Of a stretch of 22,306 nucleotides of DNA, positions 14,288 through 21,894 are shown piece by piece. How positions within the stretch are numbered: position 1 is the first letter of the stretch; each line of letters begins with the position of its first letter. The position numbers and the translations under genes were made by a program. Source of the stretch: an uncultured Collinsella sp. (GTDB lineage: Bacteria; Actinomycetota; Coriobacteriia; Coriobacteriales; Coriobacteriaceae). The stretch is from assembly GCA_900541715.1 (NCBI GenBank), contig UQLI01000033.1, forward strand, positions 1 through 22,306, written 5' to 3'. The notes under the pieces were generated by a model. It worked only from the letters and a program-made list of their open reading frames with translations, searched no databases and was not told where the DNA came from.

Positions 14288-16072
14288 ATGGCAGCCTTGT
14301 TCACGACCCCCAAACGCAATGACACTACCGCCGGAACCCATGTTGCCGAACCCGACGTTCGCCGTCGCATAGGACTCGCGCACGGCAGCTGGCGCCGCGT
14401 GACGCGCCGCATCGTCTGCGGCCTGGCCTGCGCGCTCACGGTGAGCTCGCTGCTCATGCCGAGCGTCTCGCTCGCAGCGGAATGGGTCAAGGTCGGCGGC
14501 AACAAGTACAACACCGCGGCGAGCGACGAGGCCGGTACCTGGTCGTGGGACGGCGCCGACGACTTGAAGCTCAACAACTATAACGGCGGCGAGATCCAGG
14601 CCGCAGGCAAGCTCAACGTGAATTACTCGGGAACCAACATCGTCACTGCCGAATGGATCGAAAGCATCAACGTTTCTCATGGCACTAACGAGAATGCCGA
14701 GCTCAATATCCAAGGCGACGAGGGCGGCACGCTCAGCGTGACATCTACTGAGGACGCTATCCTCACCACGGGTAATATCAACATCGACGGAGCCGGATCC
14801 GTCAACGCCACGAGCACTGGGTTTGATGCCATCAATGCCGGAGGTGATCTCGCTATCAAAGGTTCGGGCAACGTCAACGCCACGGGTGCATCGGATGGCA
14901 TCAGGGCAAACGGCAATATCACGATTGACGACAGCGGAGCCGTCACCGCCAGGGCTACCAAGGACAAGGGTATTGGAGCCGACAAGAACCTCACCATCAA
15001 GGGTGGCGGGACGGTCGAGGCAAGCTCAGCCGATGGTGAGGCCCTTTGGAGCGGCGACAATATCAACATCTCGGACGGCAGCCAGGTCAAGGCAAGCTCC
15101 GAGGAAGACGCTGCCGTCGAGGCCAAGGGCAGCCTCGCAGCCACAAACGCCTCCCTCAACGTAAACGGTGTTGAATATGGCGTCTATGCCCACAAGGGCA
15201 TCACCCTCGATCATGCAAACGTGACGGTCCGTGCAAGTAAAGGCAGATACGGTGGCGCCAACGCCCTCTTCACCTACCAGGACGACATCGTCGTCAAGAA
15301 CGGCTCCACCGTGGACGCGTTTGCGGAAGGCGAGGTTTCGGCTGCATTCTCCACCAGAAACGATCGACCCAACGAGAAGGGCGGCCACATCTACATCAGC
15401 GACTCCGTTGTCAAGGCCATAGCCCGCTATGTCGAGAACGGCGACGGCCCCATCCCCTACAGCGAAAACCAAGATGGCGAGACGAGGCGCGAACCCCAAG
15501 GCGAGAACATCGGCATCATCGCCCAGACCAGCGAGGGCGTCACACCCGCAGTCATCTCGATCATCCGCAGCAAGGTAACGGCCGAAGGAGATACAGCGGC
15601 AATCTTTGCCCGTGCCATGAGCGCTGACGGCAAGACAATCGGCACCATCAAGATTGAGAACGCCGCCATCCAGACGCCCGAAGGCGGCAAGGTCATTGAC
15701 TATCGCAAGCTCCGTGACGGCATCTACGAGGCAGGCCAAGCCATCGGCATGGGCGACGCCACGGTCGACTCCCTCTATATCAAAGCAGTCGCCAAAAGTA
15801 CGACCATCGCACCTCCCGAGGTAGCCAAGCCGGAAGACCCCAAGCCCGACGAGACCAAGCCCGCAGAAAGCAAGCCCGCGGAGTCCAAGCAGAACCCCAA
15901 GCCTGAGGGCTCAAAGCCGACCAAGGCCGTTGCGGCTTCAACCACGAAAGCCAAGACTACCGGCGTGCTCGCGGCAACCGGCGACACCTCGGGTGCGGCC
16001 ATCGTGGCAACCGTCCTTGCGGGAACAGCCGCTATCGCCGCAGGCACCATGGCGAGCCGTAAGCGTTCTTAG
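14288..16072 (+). CDS. LAATG-anchored surface protein with beta-helix-type repeats (copy 2)
   Basis: 594 residues from the ATG at 14288 (CGGGAG upstream). It has the same plan as copy 1: Arg-rich N-region, signal segment ending SLAA, beta-helix-like repeats (for example GNINIDGAGSVNATS, GDLAIKGSGNVNATG, NGNITIDDSGAVTARA, DNINISDGSQVKASS), the HIYISDSVVKAIARYVENG region, and a longer Pro/Lys/Glu linker (about residues 515-550). The sorting signal is LAATG at 561-565, then a hydrophobic helix and RKRS. Signal peptide, core repeats and C-terminus are close to copy 1, while residues about 75-110 and the edges of the repeats differ strongly and small in-frame indels occur. The differing parts would lie on the exposed side if the beta-helix model holds. 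A terminator follows at 16130. Confidence 0.85.
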   Translation: MAALFTTPKRNDTTAGTHVAEPDVRRRIGLAHGSWRRVTRRIVCGLACALTVSSLLMPSVSLAAEWVKVGGNKYNTAASDEAGTWSWDGADDLKLNNYNGGEIQAAGKLNVNYSGTNIVTAEWIESINVSHGTNENAELNIQGDEGGTLSVTSTEDAILTTGNINIDGAGSVNATSTGFDAINAGGDLAIKGSGNVNATGASDGIRANGNITIDDSGAVTARATKDKGIGADKNLTIKGGGTVEASSADGEALWSGDNINISDGSQVKASSEEDAAVEAKGSLAATNASLNVNGVEYGVYAHKGITLDHANVTVRASKGRYGGANALFTYQDDIVVKNGSTVDAFAEGEVSAAFSTRNDRPNEKGGHIYISDSVVKAIARYVENGDGPIPYSENQDGETRREPQGENIGIIAQTSEGVTPAVISIIRSKVTAEGDTAAIFARAMSADGKTIGTIKIENAAIQTPEGGKVIDYRKLRDGIYEAGQAIGMGDATVDSLYIKAVAKSTTIAPPEVAKPEDPKPDETKPAESKPAESKQNPKPEGSKPTKAVAASTTKAKTTGVLAATGDTSGAAIVATVLAGTAAIAAGTMASRKRS

Positions 16073-16129
16073 ACGCCTCTGCGCACATGGCAGCTCCCGC
16101 GAAGGCCCCGAACCCCAGCACCGTTTAAC

Positions 16130-16167
16130 AACGCCACCGCCGAGCTCCCCTCCGGCGGTGGCGTTTT
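16130..16167 (+). terminator. Intrinsic terminator after surface-protein copy 2
   Basis: A 13-bp perfect stem, AACGCCACCGCCG with CGGCGGTGGCGTT, around a 10-base loop, then TT after the closing TT pair (TTTT run at 16164-16167). Confidence 0.9.
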
Positions 16168-16279
16168 CCATATGCGTCCGCAGGGGATGCACGAGATTGT
16201 CTTTGGTCTAGCCCAACCGGCATACGCTGGCGTGCGACAATTGGGGCTGCCGATATCACAACACTGAGAGAAGCCCGTC

Positions 16280-16945
16280 ATGGAAGCGCATCAAAAGCAG
16301 ATAACCGTTTATTCGAATCATACGGAAAGCGCGCCTGTCATCTACCTTCCTGTGGTCGTGGGCGACGGCAGCGAGGTTTATAAGTGTTGCCGAGAGCTCG
16401 ACTGTCCGCCATTCGCCCTCGTCACCATTGGCGGGCTCGATTGGAATCGCGAGCTGAGCCCCTGGGCATGCGACGGGACCGTACGCGATGCCGAGCCTTT
16501 CGGCGGCCAAGCTGCCGATTTTCTTGATGAGCTGCTGAATCAGATAATCCCCCAGGTCGAGTCGTCGCTTCCTCAGCCGCCCACCTGGCGCGGCATTGCC
16601 GGCTACTCGCTCGCGGGCCTCTTCGCACTCTGGTCCCTCTGGCAAACCGACGCCTTTGACCGCGCCGCGAGCGCATCGGGGTCGCTATGGTTTCCCGACT
16701 TTGTCGACCGTGCCAGCACGGCCCCTTTTGCCGGCAGCCCGCAAGCCGTCTACCTGTCACTCGGCAAAAAGGAAACCAAGACGCCCAACCGCATGATGCG
16801 GCATGTACTCGACGACACACGCGCGATGGAAGCGTTGCTCGTCGAGCGCGGCATTCCAACAACGCTGGAGCTCAACCCCGGCAATCACTTTGCCCAAACC
16901 GACTTACGCATGGCCCGCGGCATCCACTGGATACTGACGCATTAA
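16280..16945 (+). CDS. Alpha/beta-hydrolase, putative esterase (esterase D/enterochelin esterase-like)
   Basis: 221 residues from the ATG at 16280 (GAGAGAAG upstream). The nucleophile elbow reads GIAGYSLAGLFALW with Ser110; GYSLAG is a common variant in the PF00756-type putative esterase family. The catalytic His is likely His203 in GNHF, and the acid may be Glu165 in SLGKKET, where the family often has its acidic residue. No signal peptide or membrane segment is seen, so it acts in the cytoplasm. At 221 residues it is shorter than siderophore esterases and lacks their N-terminal extension. It stands alone between terminators, so its neighbours do not reveal the substrate. Confidence 0.78.
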   Translation: MEAHQKQITVYSNHTESAPVIYLPVVVGDGSEVYKCCRELDCPPFALVTIGGLDWNRELSPWACDGTVRDAEPFGGQAADFLDELLNQIIPQVESSLPQPPTWRGIAGYSLAGLFALWSLWQTDAFDRAASASGSLWFPDFVDRASTAPFAGSPQAVYLSLGKKETKTPNRMMRHVLDDTRAMEALLVERGIPTTLELNPGNHFAQTDLRMARGIHWILTH

Positions 16946-16991
16946 AAATGGTGCCCACACGCATATACGCATGGGCACCATATCTTGTTTT
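16944..16991. terminator. Bidirectional intrinsic terminator between the esterase and the uracil permease
   Basis: A 10-bp perfect stem, ATGGTGCCCA with TGGGCACCAT, around a 14-base loop. On the plus strand ATCTTGTTTT follows; on the minus strand TTTTAAT follows. It serves both convergent genes. Confidence 0.85.
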
Positions 16992-17006
16992 AGCTGAACG
17001 CAGCTG

Positions 17007-18341
17007 CTACTCAGCAGCCTCCTCAAGCTCGGAGACATCAAACTCAAAGTCGTTACCCGGCAGGATGGCGTTGAGCACGATGCCCACCAGCGAGCCCACG
17101 GCAATGCCGGACAGCGAAATGGTCACGCCGCCCAGCTCCAACACGATGGCGCCGGCGGTGCTGTACGCGATGCCGAGCGAAAGCACGAGCACCAGCGCGG
17201 CAACCAGCACGTTGCGGTTGTTCTGGAAATCGACCTGGTTCTCGATGAGGTTGCGGACGCCCACAGCGCTGATCATGCCGTAGAGCACGAGCGACACACC
17301 GCCGATAACGCATGCCGGCATGGCGGCGATGACCGCGGCGAACTTGGGGCAGAACGAAAGCACGATGGCGCAACACGCGGCAATTCGAATTACGCGCGGG
17401 TCGAACACGCGCGTCAGGGCGAGCACGCCGGTGTTCTCGCCATACGTAGTGTTGGCCGGAGCGCCAAAGAGCGAAGCCAGAATCGTGGCAAGGCCGTCGC
17501 CGAGCAGCGTGCGATGCAGACCGGGATCGGCAATGTAGTTGCGCTCGCAAGTCGAACCGATAGCAGAGATATCGCCGATATGCTCGATCATGGTCGCGAA
17601 GGCCAGCGGCATGATGGTGATGATGGCCGTCGTGGCAAGACCGTTATCGAATTGCGGCCCAAAGAGTGCAAACACGGTGTTGTCCCACACGATGGGCAGA
17701 CCGACCCACGGAGCGGCGGCAACGCCCGAGAAATCAACCTCGCCGAGCGCAGCCGCAACGGCATAGCTCACCACAACGCCCAGCAAAATCGGCACGATCT
17801 TGACCATGCCACGGCCCCAGATGTTGCAGATGACGATAACGGCAACGCCAATGACAGCCACAAGCCAGTTGGTCTGGCAGTTAGCAATAGCGGAGCTCGC
17901 CAGGATCAGACCGATCGAAATGACGATGGGGCCAGTCACCACCGGCGGGAAGAAACGCATGACACGCTTGGCGCCAAAGGCGCGGAAGAGCGCCGCAAGC
18001 ACCGGATAAAGCAGGCCGGCGCAAGCAACGCCCAGACAAGCGTAGGGCAAAAGCTCGGTCTCGCCGTTGGGCGCGATTGCGGCATAACCGGCAATAAAGG
18101 CAAACGATGAGCCCAAAAATGCCGGCACCTTACCGCGCGACAGGAAGTGGAACAGCAGCGTGCCCAAACCGGCAAACAAAAGCGTTGCCGAAACCGAGAG
18201 ACCGGTGAGCACGGGCACCAGCACGGTGGCGCCAAACATGGCAAACAGGTGCTGCAGACCGAGCAAAAACATGCGCGGGCGGCCGAGCGACGATGCGTCG
18301 TAGATGGCATCGCTGGCGGCGGGCGTCGAGGACTGGGACAT
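17007..18341 (-). CDS. uraA: NCS2-family uracil/xanthine permease, UraA-like
   Basis: 444 residues. The ATG at 18341 is chosen for the AAAGGA at seven bases upstream; the open frame extends to 18449 without support. The start of the membrane part, RPRMFLLGLQHLFAMFGATVLVPVLTGLS, is typical of UraA/PyrP. The carrier signature GAPANTTYGENTGVLALTRVFDP and the EHIGDISAIG helix (Glu and His in the UraA substrate region) are present. It is predicted to be a uracil:H+ symporter with 14 helices in the cytoplasmic membrane. No PyrR-type attenuator or riboswitch is recognised in the 123 bp upstream. The methyltransferase gene lies on the same strand just before it, but the gap is long enough for a separate promoter. 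The C-terminus is acidic (SELEEAAE). Confidence 0.92.
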   Translation of the reverse strand: MSQSSTPAASDAIYDASSLGRPRMFLLGLQHLFAMFGATVLVPVLTGLSVSATLLFAGLGTLLFHFLSRGKVPAFLGSSFAFIAGYAAIAPNGETELLPYACLGVACAGLLYPVLAALFRAFGAKRVMRFFPPVVTGPIVISIGLILASSAIANCQTNWLVAVIGVAVIVICNIWGRGMVKIVPILLGVVVSYAVAAALGEVDFSGVAAAPWVGLPIVWDNTVFALFGPQFDNGLATTAIITIMPLAFATMIEHIGDISAIGSTCERNYIADPGLHRTLLGDGLATILASLFGAPANTTYGENTGVLALTRVFDPRVIRIAACCAIVLSFCPKFAAVIAAMPACVIGGVSLVLYGMISAVGVRNLIENQVDFQNNRNVLVAALVLVLSLGIAYSTAGAIVLELGGVTISLSGIAVGSLVGIVLNAILPGNDFEFDVSELEEAAE

Positions 18342-18464
18342 GAGAGTCCTTTCAAAATGGAAGGGCGCTCGAGCATAGCGGATTACCTGCCCGAACGATA
18401 CGATCCGAACCATTGTACGCGATGCGCCATGTCTCGCACGCGCCGTCACCTGCGAACGTTACCG

Positions 18465-19598
18465 CTATTTCCAAACGCGCTCGGCAATACGCTTGACCAG
18501 CGCGATCTTTGCCCATTGCTCGTCCTCGGTCAGCTTGTTGCCAATCTCGCAGCTGGCAAAGCCGCACTGCGGAGACAGATACAGGTTCTCGAGCGGAACA
18601 TACTTTGCAGCCTCGTGAATACGCTCGACGATGGCATCCTCGTCCTCAAGCTCAGCGGCCTTGGTGGTCACCAGGCCCAACACGACCTTCTTGCCAGGGG
18701 CAACGTACCTCAACGGCTCAAAACCGCCGGCGCGCGGCGTATCGAACTCCAGGTAAAATGCGTCAACATCCTCGTTTGCGAACAGGTATGGCGCGATGGG
18801 GTCATAGCCACCCTCGAAGGCATAGGTAGAGTGGTAGTTACCGCGGCACACATGCGTGTTAATGACCAGGTCGTCGGGCTTGCCCTCGATAGCGGCGTTG
18901 TTGAGCGCCACGCCCAGCTCACTCACCTTTTGCAGATCAACCGGGCTCATGCCGGTCTTGGACACAAAGTCGGTATCGCAATAGATGCCCCAGGTGCAGT
19001 CATCAAACTGGATGTTGCGGCAGCCTGCAGCGTACAGGTCGGCGATCACCGTACGATAAGCGGCTGCGATGGCGTCGGCAAGTTCCTCATCGGTCTTATA
19101 GACAGCGCGCAGGCTCTCCTGCTGGCCATCGCAGCGGTCGAGCGTGACCTCAGAGAACGTCTGGATAGGCGCCGGGATGGTCTGGCGTGCAACGTGGTCC
19201 TCGCCCTCAAGTGCCTTGACAAACTTAAAGTGCTCGACGAAGGGGTGGTTCTCGCCGCTGATGGAGCCAGTCACCACGGCGGTATCGGCCGTGGTCTCCT
19301 CGTCGTGGAACATATATCCCGTACGCGAGGTGCGACGCTCGACGCCGTTCAGCCCCCACATAAAATCGAGGTGCCAGTAGCTGCGGCGGAACTCGCCATC
19401 GGTGATCACCTGCAGGCCGGCGGCCTTCTGCTTGGCCACCAAATCGCGAATGGCATCGTCCTCGACGGCCTTAAGGCCGGAAACGTCGAGTTTACCCGCG
19501 GCATAGGCGGCACGGGCGTCCTTTACAGCCTGCGGACGAAGAAAGCTGCCGACAATATCGGCGCGAAACGGCGCGTTCGGTTGAATCGAAGTGCTCAT
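18465..19598 (-). CDS. Cobalamin-independent methionine synthase family protein (MetE C-terminal domain, YxjG-like)
   Basis: 377 residues from the ATG at 19598 with AAAGGGAG upstream. It corresponds only to the catalytic C-terminal barrel of MetE, as in the B. subtilis YxjG/YxjH group, and starts with the FRADIVGSFLRP sequence of that group. Zinc ligands are in place: His249 and Cys251 (NTHVCRGN), Glu284 (YLEFDTPR) and Cys345 (SPQCGFAS). The IQFDD segment (196-200) carries the conserved Asp of the homocysteine site. It is expected to transfer a methyl group to homocysteine or a similar thiol; the donor is uncertain because single-domain members may use other donors than methylfolate. A LysR gene lies upstream on the same strand, and two palindromes fill the gap, suggesting direct control. 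Confidence 0.88.
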   Translation of the reverse strand: MSTSIQPNAPFRADIVGSFLRPQAVKDARAAYAAGKLDVSGLKAVEDDAIRDLVAKQKAAGLQVITDGEFRRSYWHLDFMWGLNGVERRTSRTGYMFHDEETTADTAVVTGSISGENHPFVEHFKFVKALEGEDHVARQTIPAPIQTFSEVTLDRCDGQQESLRAVYKTDEELADAIAAAYRTVIADLYAAGCRNIQFDDCTWGIYCDTDFVSKTGMSPVDLQKVSELGVALNNAAIEGKPDDLVINTHVCRGNYHSTYAFEGGYDPIAPYLFANEDVDAFYLEFDTPRAGGFEPLRYVAPGKKVVLGLVTTKAAELEDEDAIVERIHEAAKYVPLENLYLSPQCGFASCEIGNKLTEDEQWAKIALVKRIAERVWK

Positions 19599-19638
19599 AG
19601 ATATCTCCCTTTGCATTGGTTGCTTTACTGGGACAGAG

Positions 19639-19652
19639 TATGAGCGCTCATA
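19639..19652. promoter_or_regulatory. 14-bp perfect palindrome upstream of the methionine synthase gene
   Basis: TATGAGCGCTCATA lies 40 bp before the start codon at 19598, in the 155-bp gap after a LysR gene. An operator is inferred. Confidence 0.45.
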
Positions 19653-19684
19653 TGACCATCGTAAAATATACGTTTATAACAGTT

Positions 19685-19707
19685 TGATATAGATGCTTCC
19701 TATATCA
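19685..19707. promoter_or_regulatory. Inverted repeat TGATATAG-N7-CTATATCA, LysR-type site candidate
   Basis: Perfect 8-bp arms with a 7-bp spacer, about 90 bp upstream of the methionine synthase start. This is the usual distance of a LysR recognition site from its target gene. Confidence 0.5.
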
Positions 19708-19753
19708 GTCTGGACTGCCATAAAGAGACTTGAACTGTGCGGAGCACAGCAGC

Positions 19754-20650
19754 CTAGATATGCTGACGAATCGCGTCGATATAGGCCCGACCGTAGCGCG
19801 TGAGCGTCGTGTTCTTGCGCGTGATGATGCCAATCTCCATGTACTCGTCCACGTCGAGCGGAATCGAGATAATGCCGGGGCCGTTGAGCTCGTGGCTGAT
19901 CACGCCCGAGCATACCGTGTAGCCGTTGAGGCCCATGGCCAAATTGAACAACGTCGCACGGTCGCGCACGCGGATATTTTTGCGACGCTCGAACGTCGAG
20001 GTCAGCTCCTCGGAATAGTAAAACGAGTTGTAGCTGCCCTGCTCGTAGGACAGGAACGGGTAGTCTTCCAGATCCTCGAGCGTCACGCTGGAGCGGTCCG
20101 CCAGCGGATGGTCGGCGCAGACGAAGACATGCGGCGTGGCGCAGAAGAGTCCTTCGAACACGAGCTCGTTGGCCACCAGCATGCGCTCGATGACCTCGCG
20201 GTTATGCTCGGATAAGTACAGGATGCCCAGTTCGCTTTTCATATGCGCGACATCCTCGATAATCTCGTGAGTCTGCTCCTCGCGCAGGGTGAAGTCGTAA
20301 CGCGCGGCATCGAACTCGCGGATCACGTCGACAAACGCGTTGACGGCAAAGGAATAATGCTGGCAGCTCACACTAAAGTGCGGCACCTGCTCGGATGCGC
20401 CCTTGTACTTGCCCTCGAGCAGGTCGGCCTGGTCGAGTACCTGGCGCGCATAGCCCAAGAAGGTCTCGCCTTCCTCGGACACAATGACGCCCTTGTTGGT
20501 GCGCTCAAAGATGTGCACACCCATCTCGTTTTCGAGATCGCGAATCGACGCGGTAATCGAAGGCTGCGACACAAAGAGACGGCGCGAGGCCTCGGTAATG
20601 CTGCCGCATTCGGCAACTTTGACGACATATCTGAGCTGCTGGAGCTTCAT
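19754..20650 (-). CDS. LysR-family transcriptional regulator (next to methionine synthase gene)
   Basis: 298 residues from the ATG at 20650 with AAGGAG six bases upstream. The N-terminal HTH reads MKLQQLRYVVKVAECGSITE followed by ASRRLFVSQPSITASIRDLE. The effector domain starts about residue 92 (FSVSCQHYSFAVNAFVDVIREF). It sits 10 bp after the HAD phosphatase stop, so the two are probably one transcript, and 155 bp before the methionine synthase gene on the same strand. A small hairpin (CTGTGC-GGA-GCACAG, 19735-19749) follows the stop and could be a weak terminator. By position it is the likely regulator of the methionine synthase gene, comparable in role to MetR or CmbR; the effector is unknown. 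Confidence 0.9.
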   Translation of the reverse strand: MKLQQLRYVVKVAECGSITEASRRLFVSQPSITASIRDLENEMGVHIFERTNKGVIVSEEGETFLGYARQVLDQADLLEGKYKGASEQVPHFSVSCQHYSFAVNAFVDVIREFDAARYDFTLREEQTHEIIEDVAHMKSELGILYLSEHNREVIERMLVANELVFEGLFCATPHVFVCADHPLADRSSVTLEDLEDYPFLSYEQGSYNSFYYSEELTSTFERRKNIRVRDRATLFNLAMGLNGYTVCSGVISHELNGPGIISIPLDVDEYMEIGIITRKNTTLTRYGRAYIDAIRQHI

Positions 20651-20660
20651 GGCTGTCTCC

Positions 20661-21569
20661 TTAGCTGTTCGCGAGATTCGCGTCGGCTGCACCCTCCTGA
20701 CGCATAAACGACGGCATCTCCCCCGTCGCGGCGCAGGCGGCAATCTGATGCAGAGCCCCGGCAACCGCATCATCTGCCGCAGCGCCGATATGCCAGCGTG
20801 CGGCAGCCGTGACGGCCTCGTTGGCATTGGCGACTGCAACGGAGTTGGGAACGGCATCGATCATGGGCAAATCGTTATCGGAATCGCCGAATACGGCCAC
20901 CTCGTCGGGCGTCAGGCCCAAAGCGTGCGCCAGCTCCAGCGCAGCGCAGCCCTTGTCCCAACCATCCGGAAGGATGTCGAACAGGCGCACTCGGTTGTTG
21001 GGAAACACGAGCGAGAGTTCCGGCACCTCAGCGGCAACGCGCTCGCGTAGCTCCGCGAGCTCCTCACGCGAACGGGCACTCCAGATATTCGCCTTAAACA
21101 CCGGCGCGTCATCGACGACGGGACGGCACGGGGCCTCTTCGCCTTTGAGCCACGCATTGCCGCCCGACTCCATAGCGCGACGCACACGCTCGGGATTGCT
21201 CGTCACGCAATAGGCATCGTTGCCCCAAAAGTCATCGCCCAGGCTGTAGACTTTTAGAAATGTATCGTCGGTCTCTTGCTCCAGATAGTCGGCCAAACGC
21301 ATCAGAGCATCGTTGTCGATTGCGCGCGAGGCGACTACTTCGCCGTCGACAAACATCACCTGGCCGTTACAGAACGCACCGGTCGAAAAACACTCGGAAC
21401 GGTTTTTGAACATCCAGCCCATCGCGGACGGCTGACGACCCGAAACCGGCCCAAAGTGCAGACCCGCCGCCTGCATGGCATGAATACCCTCAATGGCGTA
21501 GTCGCTGGCGCCGTCATGCCCGGCTGGAATCAGCGTATCGTCCATATCGGTCAGCACAAGTTTGATCAT
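20661..21569 (-). CDS. HAD-superfamily phosphatase, Cof/YidA type
   Basis: 302 residues from the ATG at 21569 with AGGGGA upstream. HAD motif I is LVLTDMDDTL (nucleophile Asp8, acid Asp10). Motif II is the Ser in PVSGR (Ser43), motif III Lys206 in GWDKGCA, and motif IV GDSDND (228-233). The large C2-type cap between residues about 80 and 195 places it in the Cof-like group, which dephosphorylates sugar phosphates, pyridoxal phosphate or related metabolites in the cytoplasm. The exact substrate cannot be told. It is the first gene of a probable two-gene operon with the LysR regulator. Its promoter region holds the long inverted repeat at 21610-21711. Confidence 0.9.
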   Translation of the reverse strand: MIKLVLTDMDDTLIPAGHDGASDYAIEGIHAMQAAGLHFGPVSGRQPSAMGWMFKNRSECFSTGAFCNGQVMFVDGEVVASRAIDNDALMRLADYLEQETDDTFLKVYSLGDDFWGNDAYCVTSNPERVRRAMESGGNAWLKGEEAPCRPVVDDAPVFKANIWSARSREELAELRERVAAEVPELSLVFPNNRVRLFDILPDGWDKGCAALELAHALGLTPDEVAVFGDSDNDLPMIDAVPNSVAVANANEAVTAAARWHIGAAADDAVAGALHQIAACAATGEMPSFMRQEGAADANLANS

Positions 21570-21609
21570 AGAGTCCCCTCGGTCATTCTTAATCCCATCT
21601 ATTGTACCG

Positions 21610-21711
21610 ACCTGCCAAAAAGGGACAGGTTTATTTTGGCAGGTTTTATCTGGGAAAACGCAAAGTCCCAGTTGTTACCTGCCAAAATAAACCTGTCCCT
21701 TTTTGGCAGGT
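21610..21711. repeat. Perfect 35-bp inverted repeat with nested palindromes (REP/MITE-like)
   Basis: The arms 21610-21644 and 21677-21711 are exact reverse complements. Each arm begins ACCTGCCAAAA and ends TTTTGGCAGGT, so each can fold on itself through an 11-bp stem around AGGGACAGGTTTA or its complement. The 32-base centre holds a further inverted repeat, CTGGGA and TCCCAG. It encodes nothing and lies between the HAD gene promoter and the thiamine riboswitch. I suspect a dispersed repeat of this lineage, but a single copy is all that this window shows. Confidence 0.85.
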
Positions 21712-21735
21712 GCGCTAGTATAGGGAACAACAGAT

Positions 21736-21832
21736 TCGATGCGGGAGTGCCGGCGGTGCAAACCACAAGGCTGAGAGGGCATGGGGCCCAATCCTTTGAA
21801 CCTGTCAGTTAATGCTGGCGTAGGGAGCATGC
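21736..21832 (+). ncRNA. TPP riboswitch aptamer (THI element)
   Basis: The conserved blocks of the thiamine pyrophosphate aptamer are present in order: GCGGGAGTGCC, GGCTGAGAGGGC, CCTTTGAACCTGTCAG, TTAATGCTGGCGTAGGGA. ATGC (21739-21742) pairs with GCAT (21827-21830) as the closing P1 stem. It lies directly upstream of an intrinsic terminator and thiM, so ligand binding should stop transcription. Confidence 0.96.
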
Positions 21833-21842
21833 CGCCTTTACA

Positions 21843-21873
21843 GGGGCGCTGTCTATGCACAGCGCCCCTTTTC
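21843..21873 (+). terminator. Riboswitch-controlled terminator before thiM
   Basis: A 9-bp perfect stem, GGGGCGCTG with CAGCGCCCC, 8-base loop, then TTTTC. It starts 12 bases after the TPP aptamer and ends 22 bases before the thiM start: the expression platform of a transcriptional OFF switch. Confidence 0.92.
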
Positions 21874-21894
21874 TATGCCAAGGAGGCATGTGCA

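Larger units (their letters stand above)
14038..16086 (+). repeat. Tandem duplication, copy 2
   Basis: It begins at G14038, only seven bases after copy 1 ends, with a relic of the purine permease 3' end, then the copied terminator, the 5' element and the second surface-protein gene, ending near 16086. Direct head-to-tail orientation and no insertion-sequence ends at the joint point to an unequal exchange or replication slip. Confidence 0.85.

Noticed and set aside
18147..19643. Plus-strand open frame (498 codons) opposite the uracil permease start and the methionine synthase gene
   Set aside because: It overlaps two well-supported minus-strand genes with intact catalytic motifs and has no supporting signal.
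19735..19749. Hairpin CTGTGC-GGA-GCACAG after the second LysR gene as a strong terminator
   Set aside because: The stem is only 6 bp and no T-run follows directly on the minus strand; it may be a weak terminator at best, so it is mentioned only in the gene entry.
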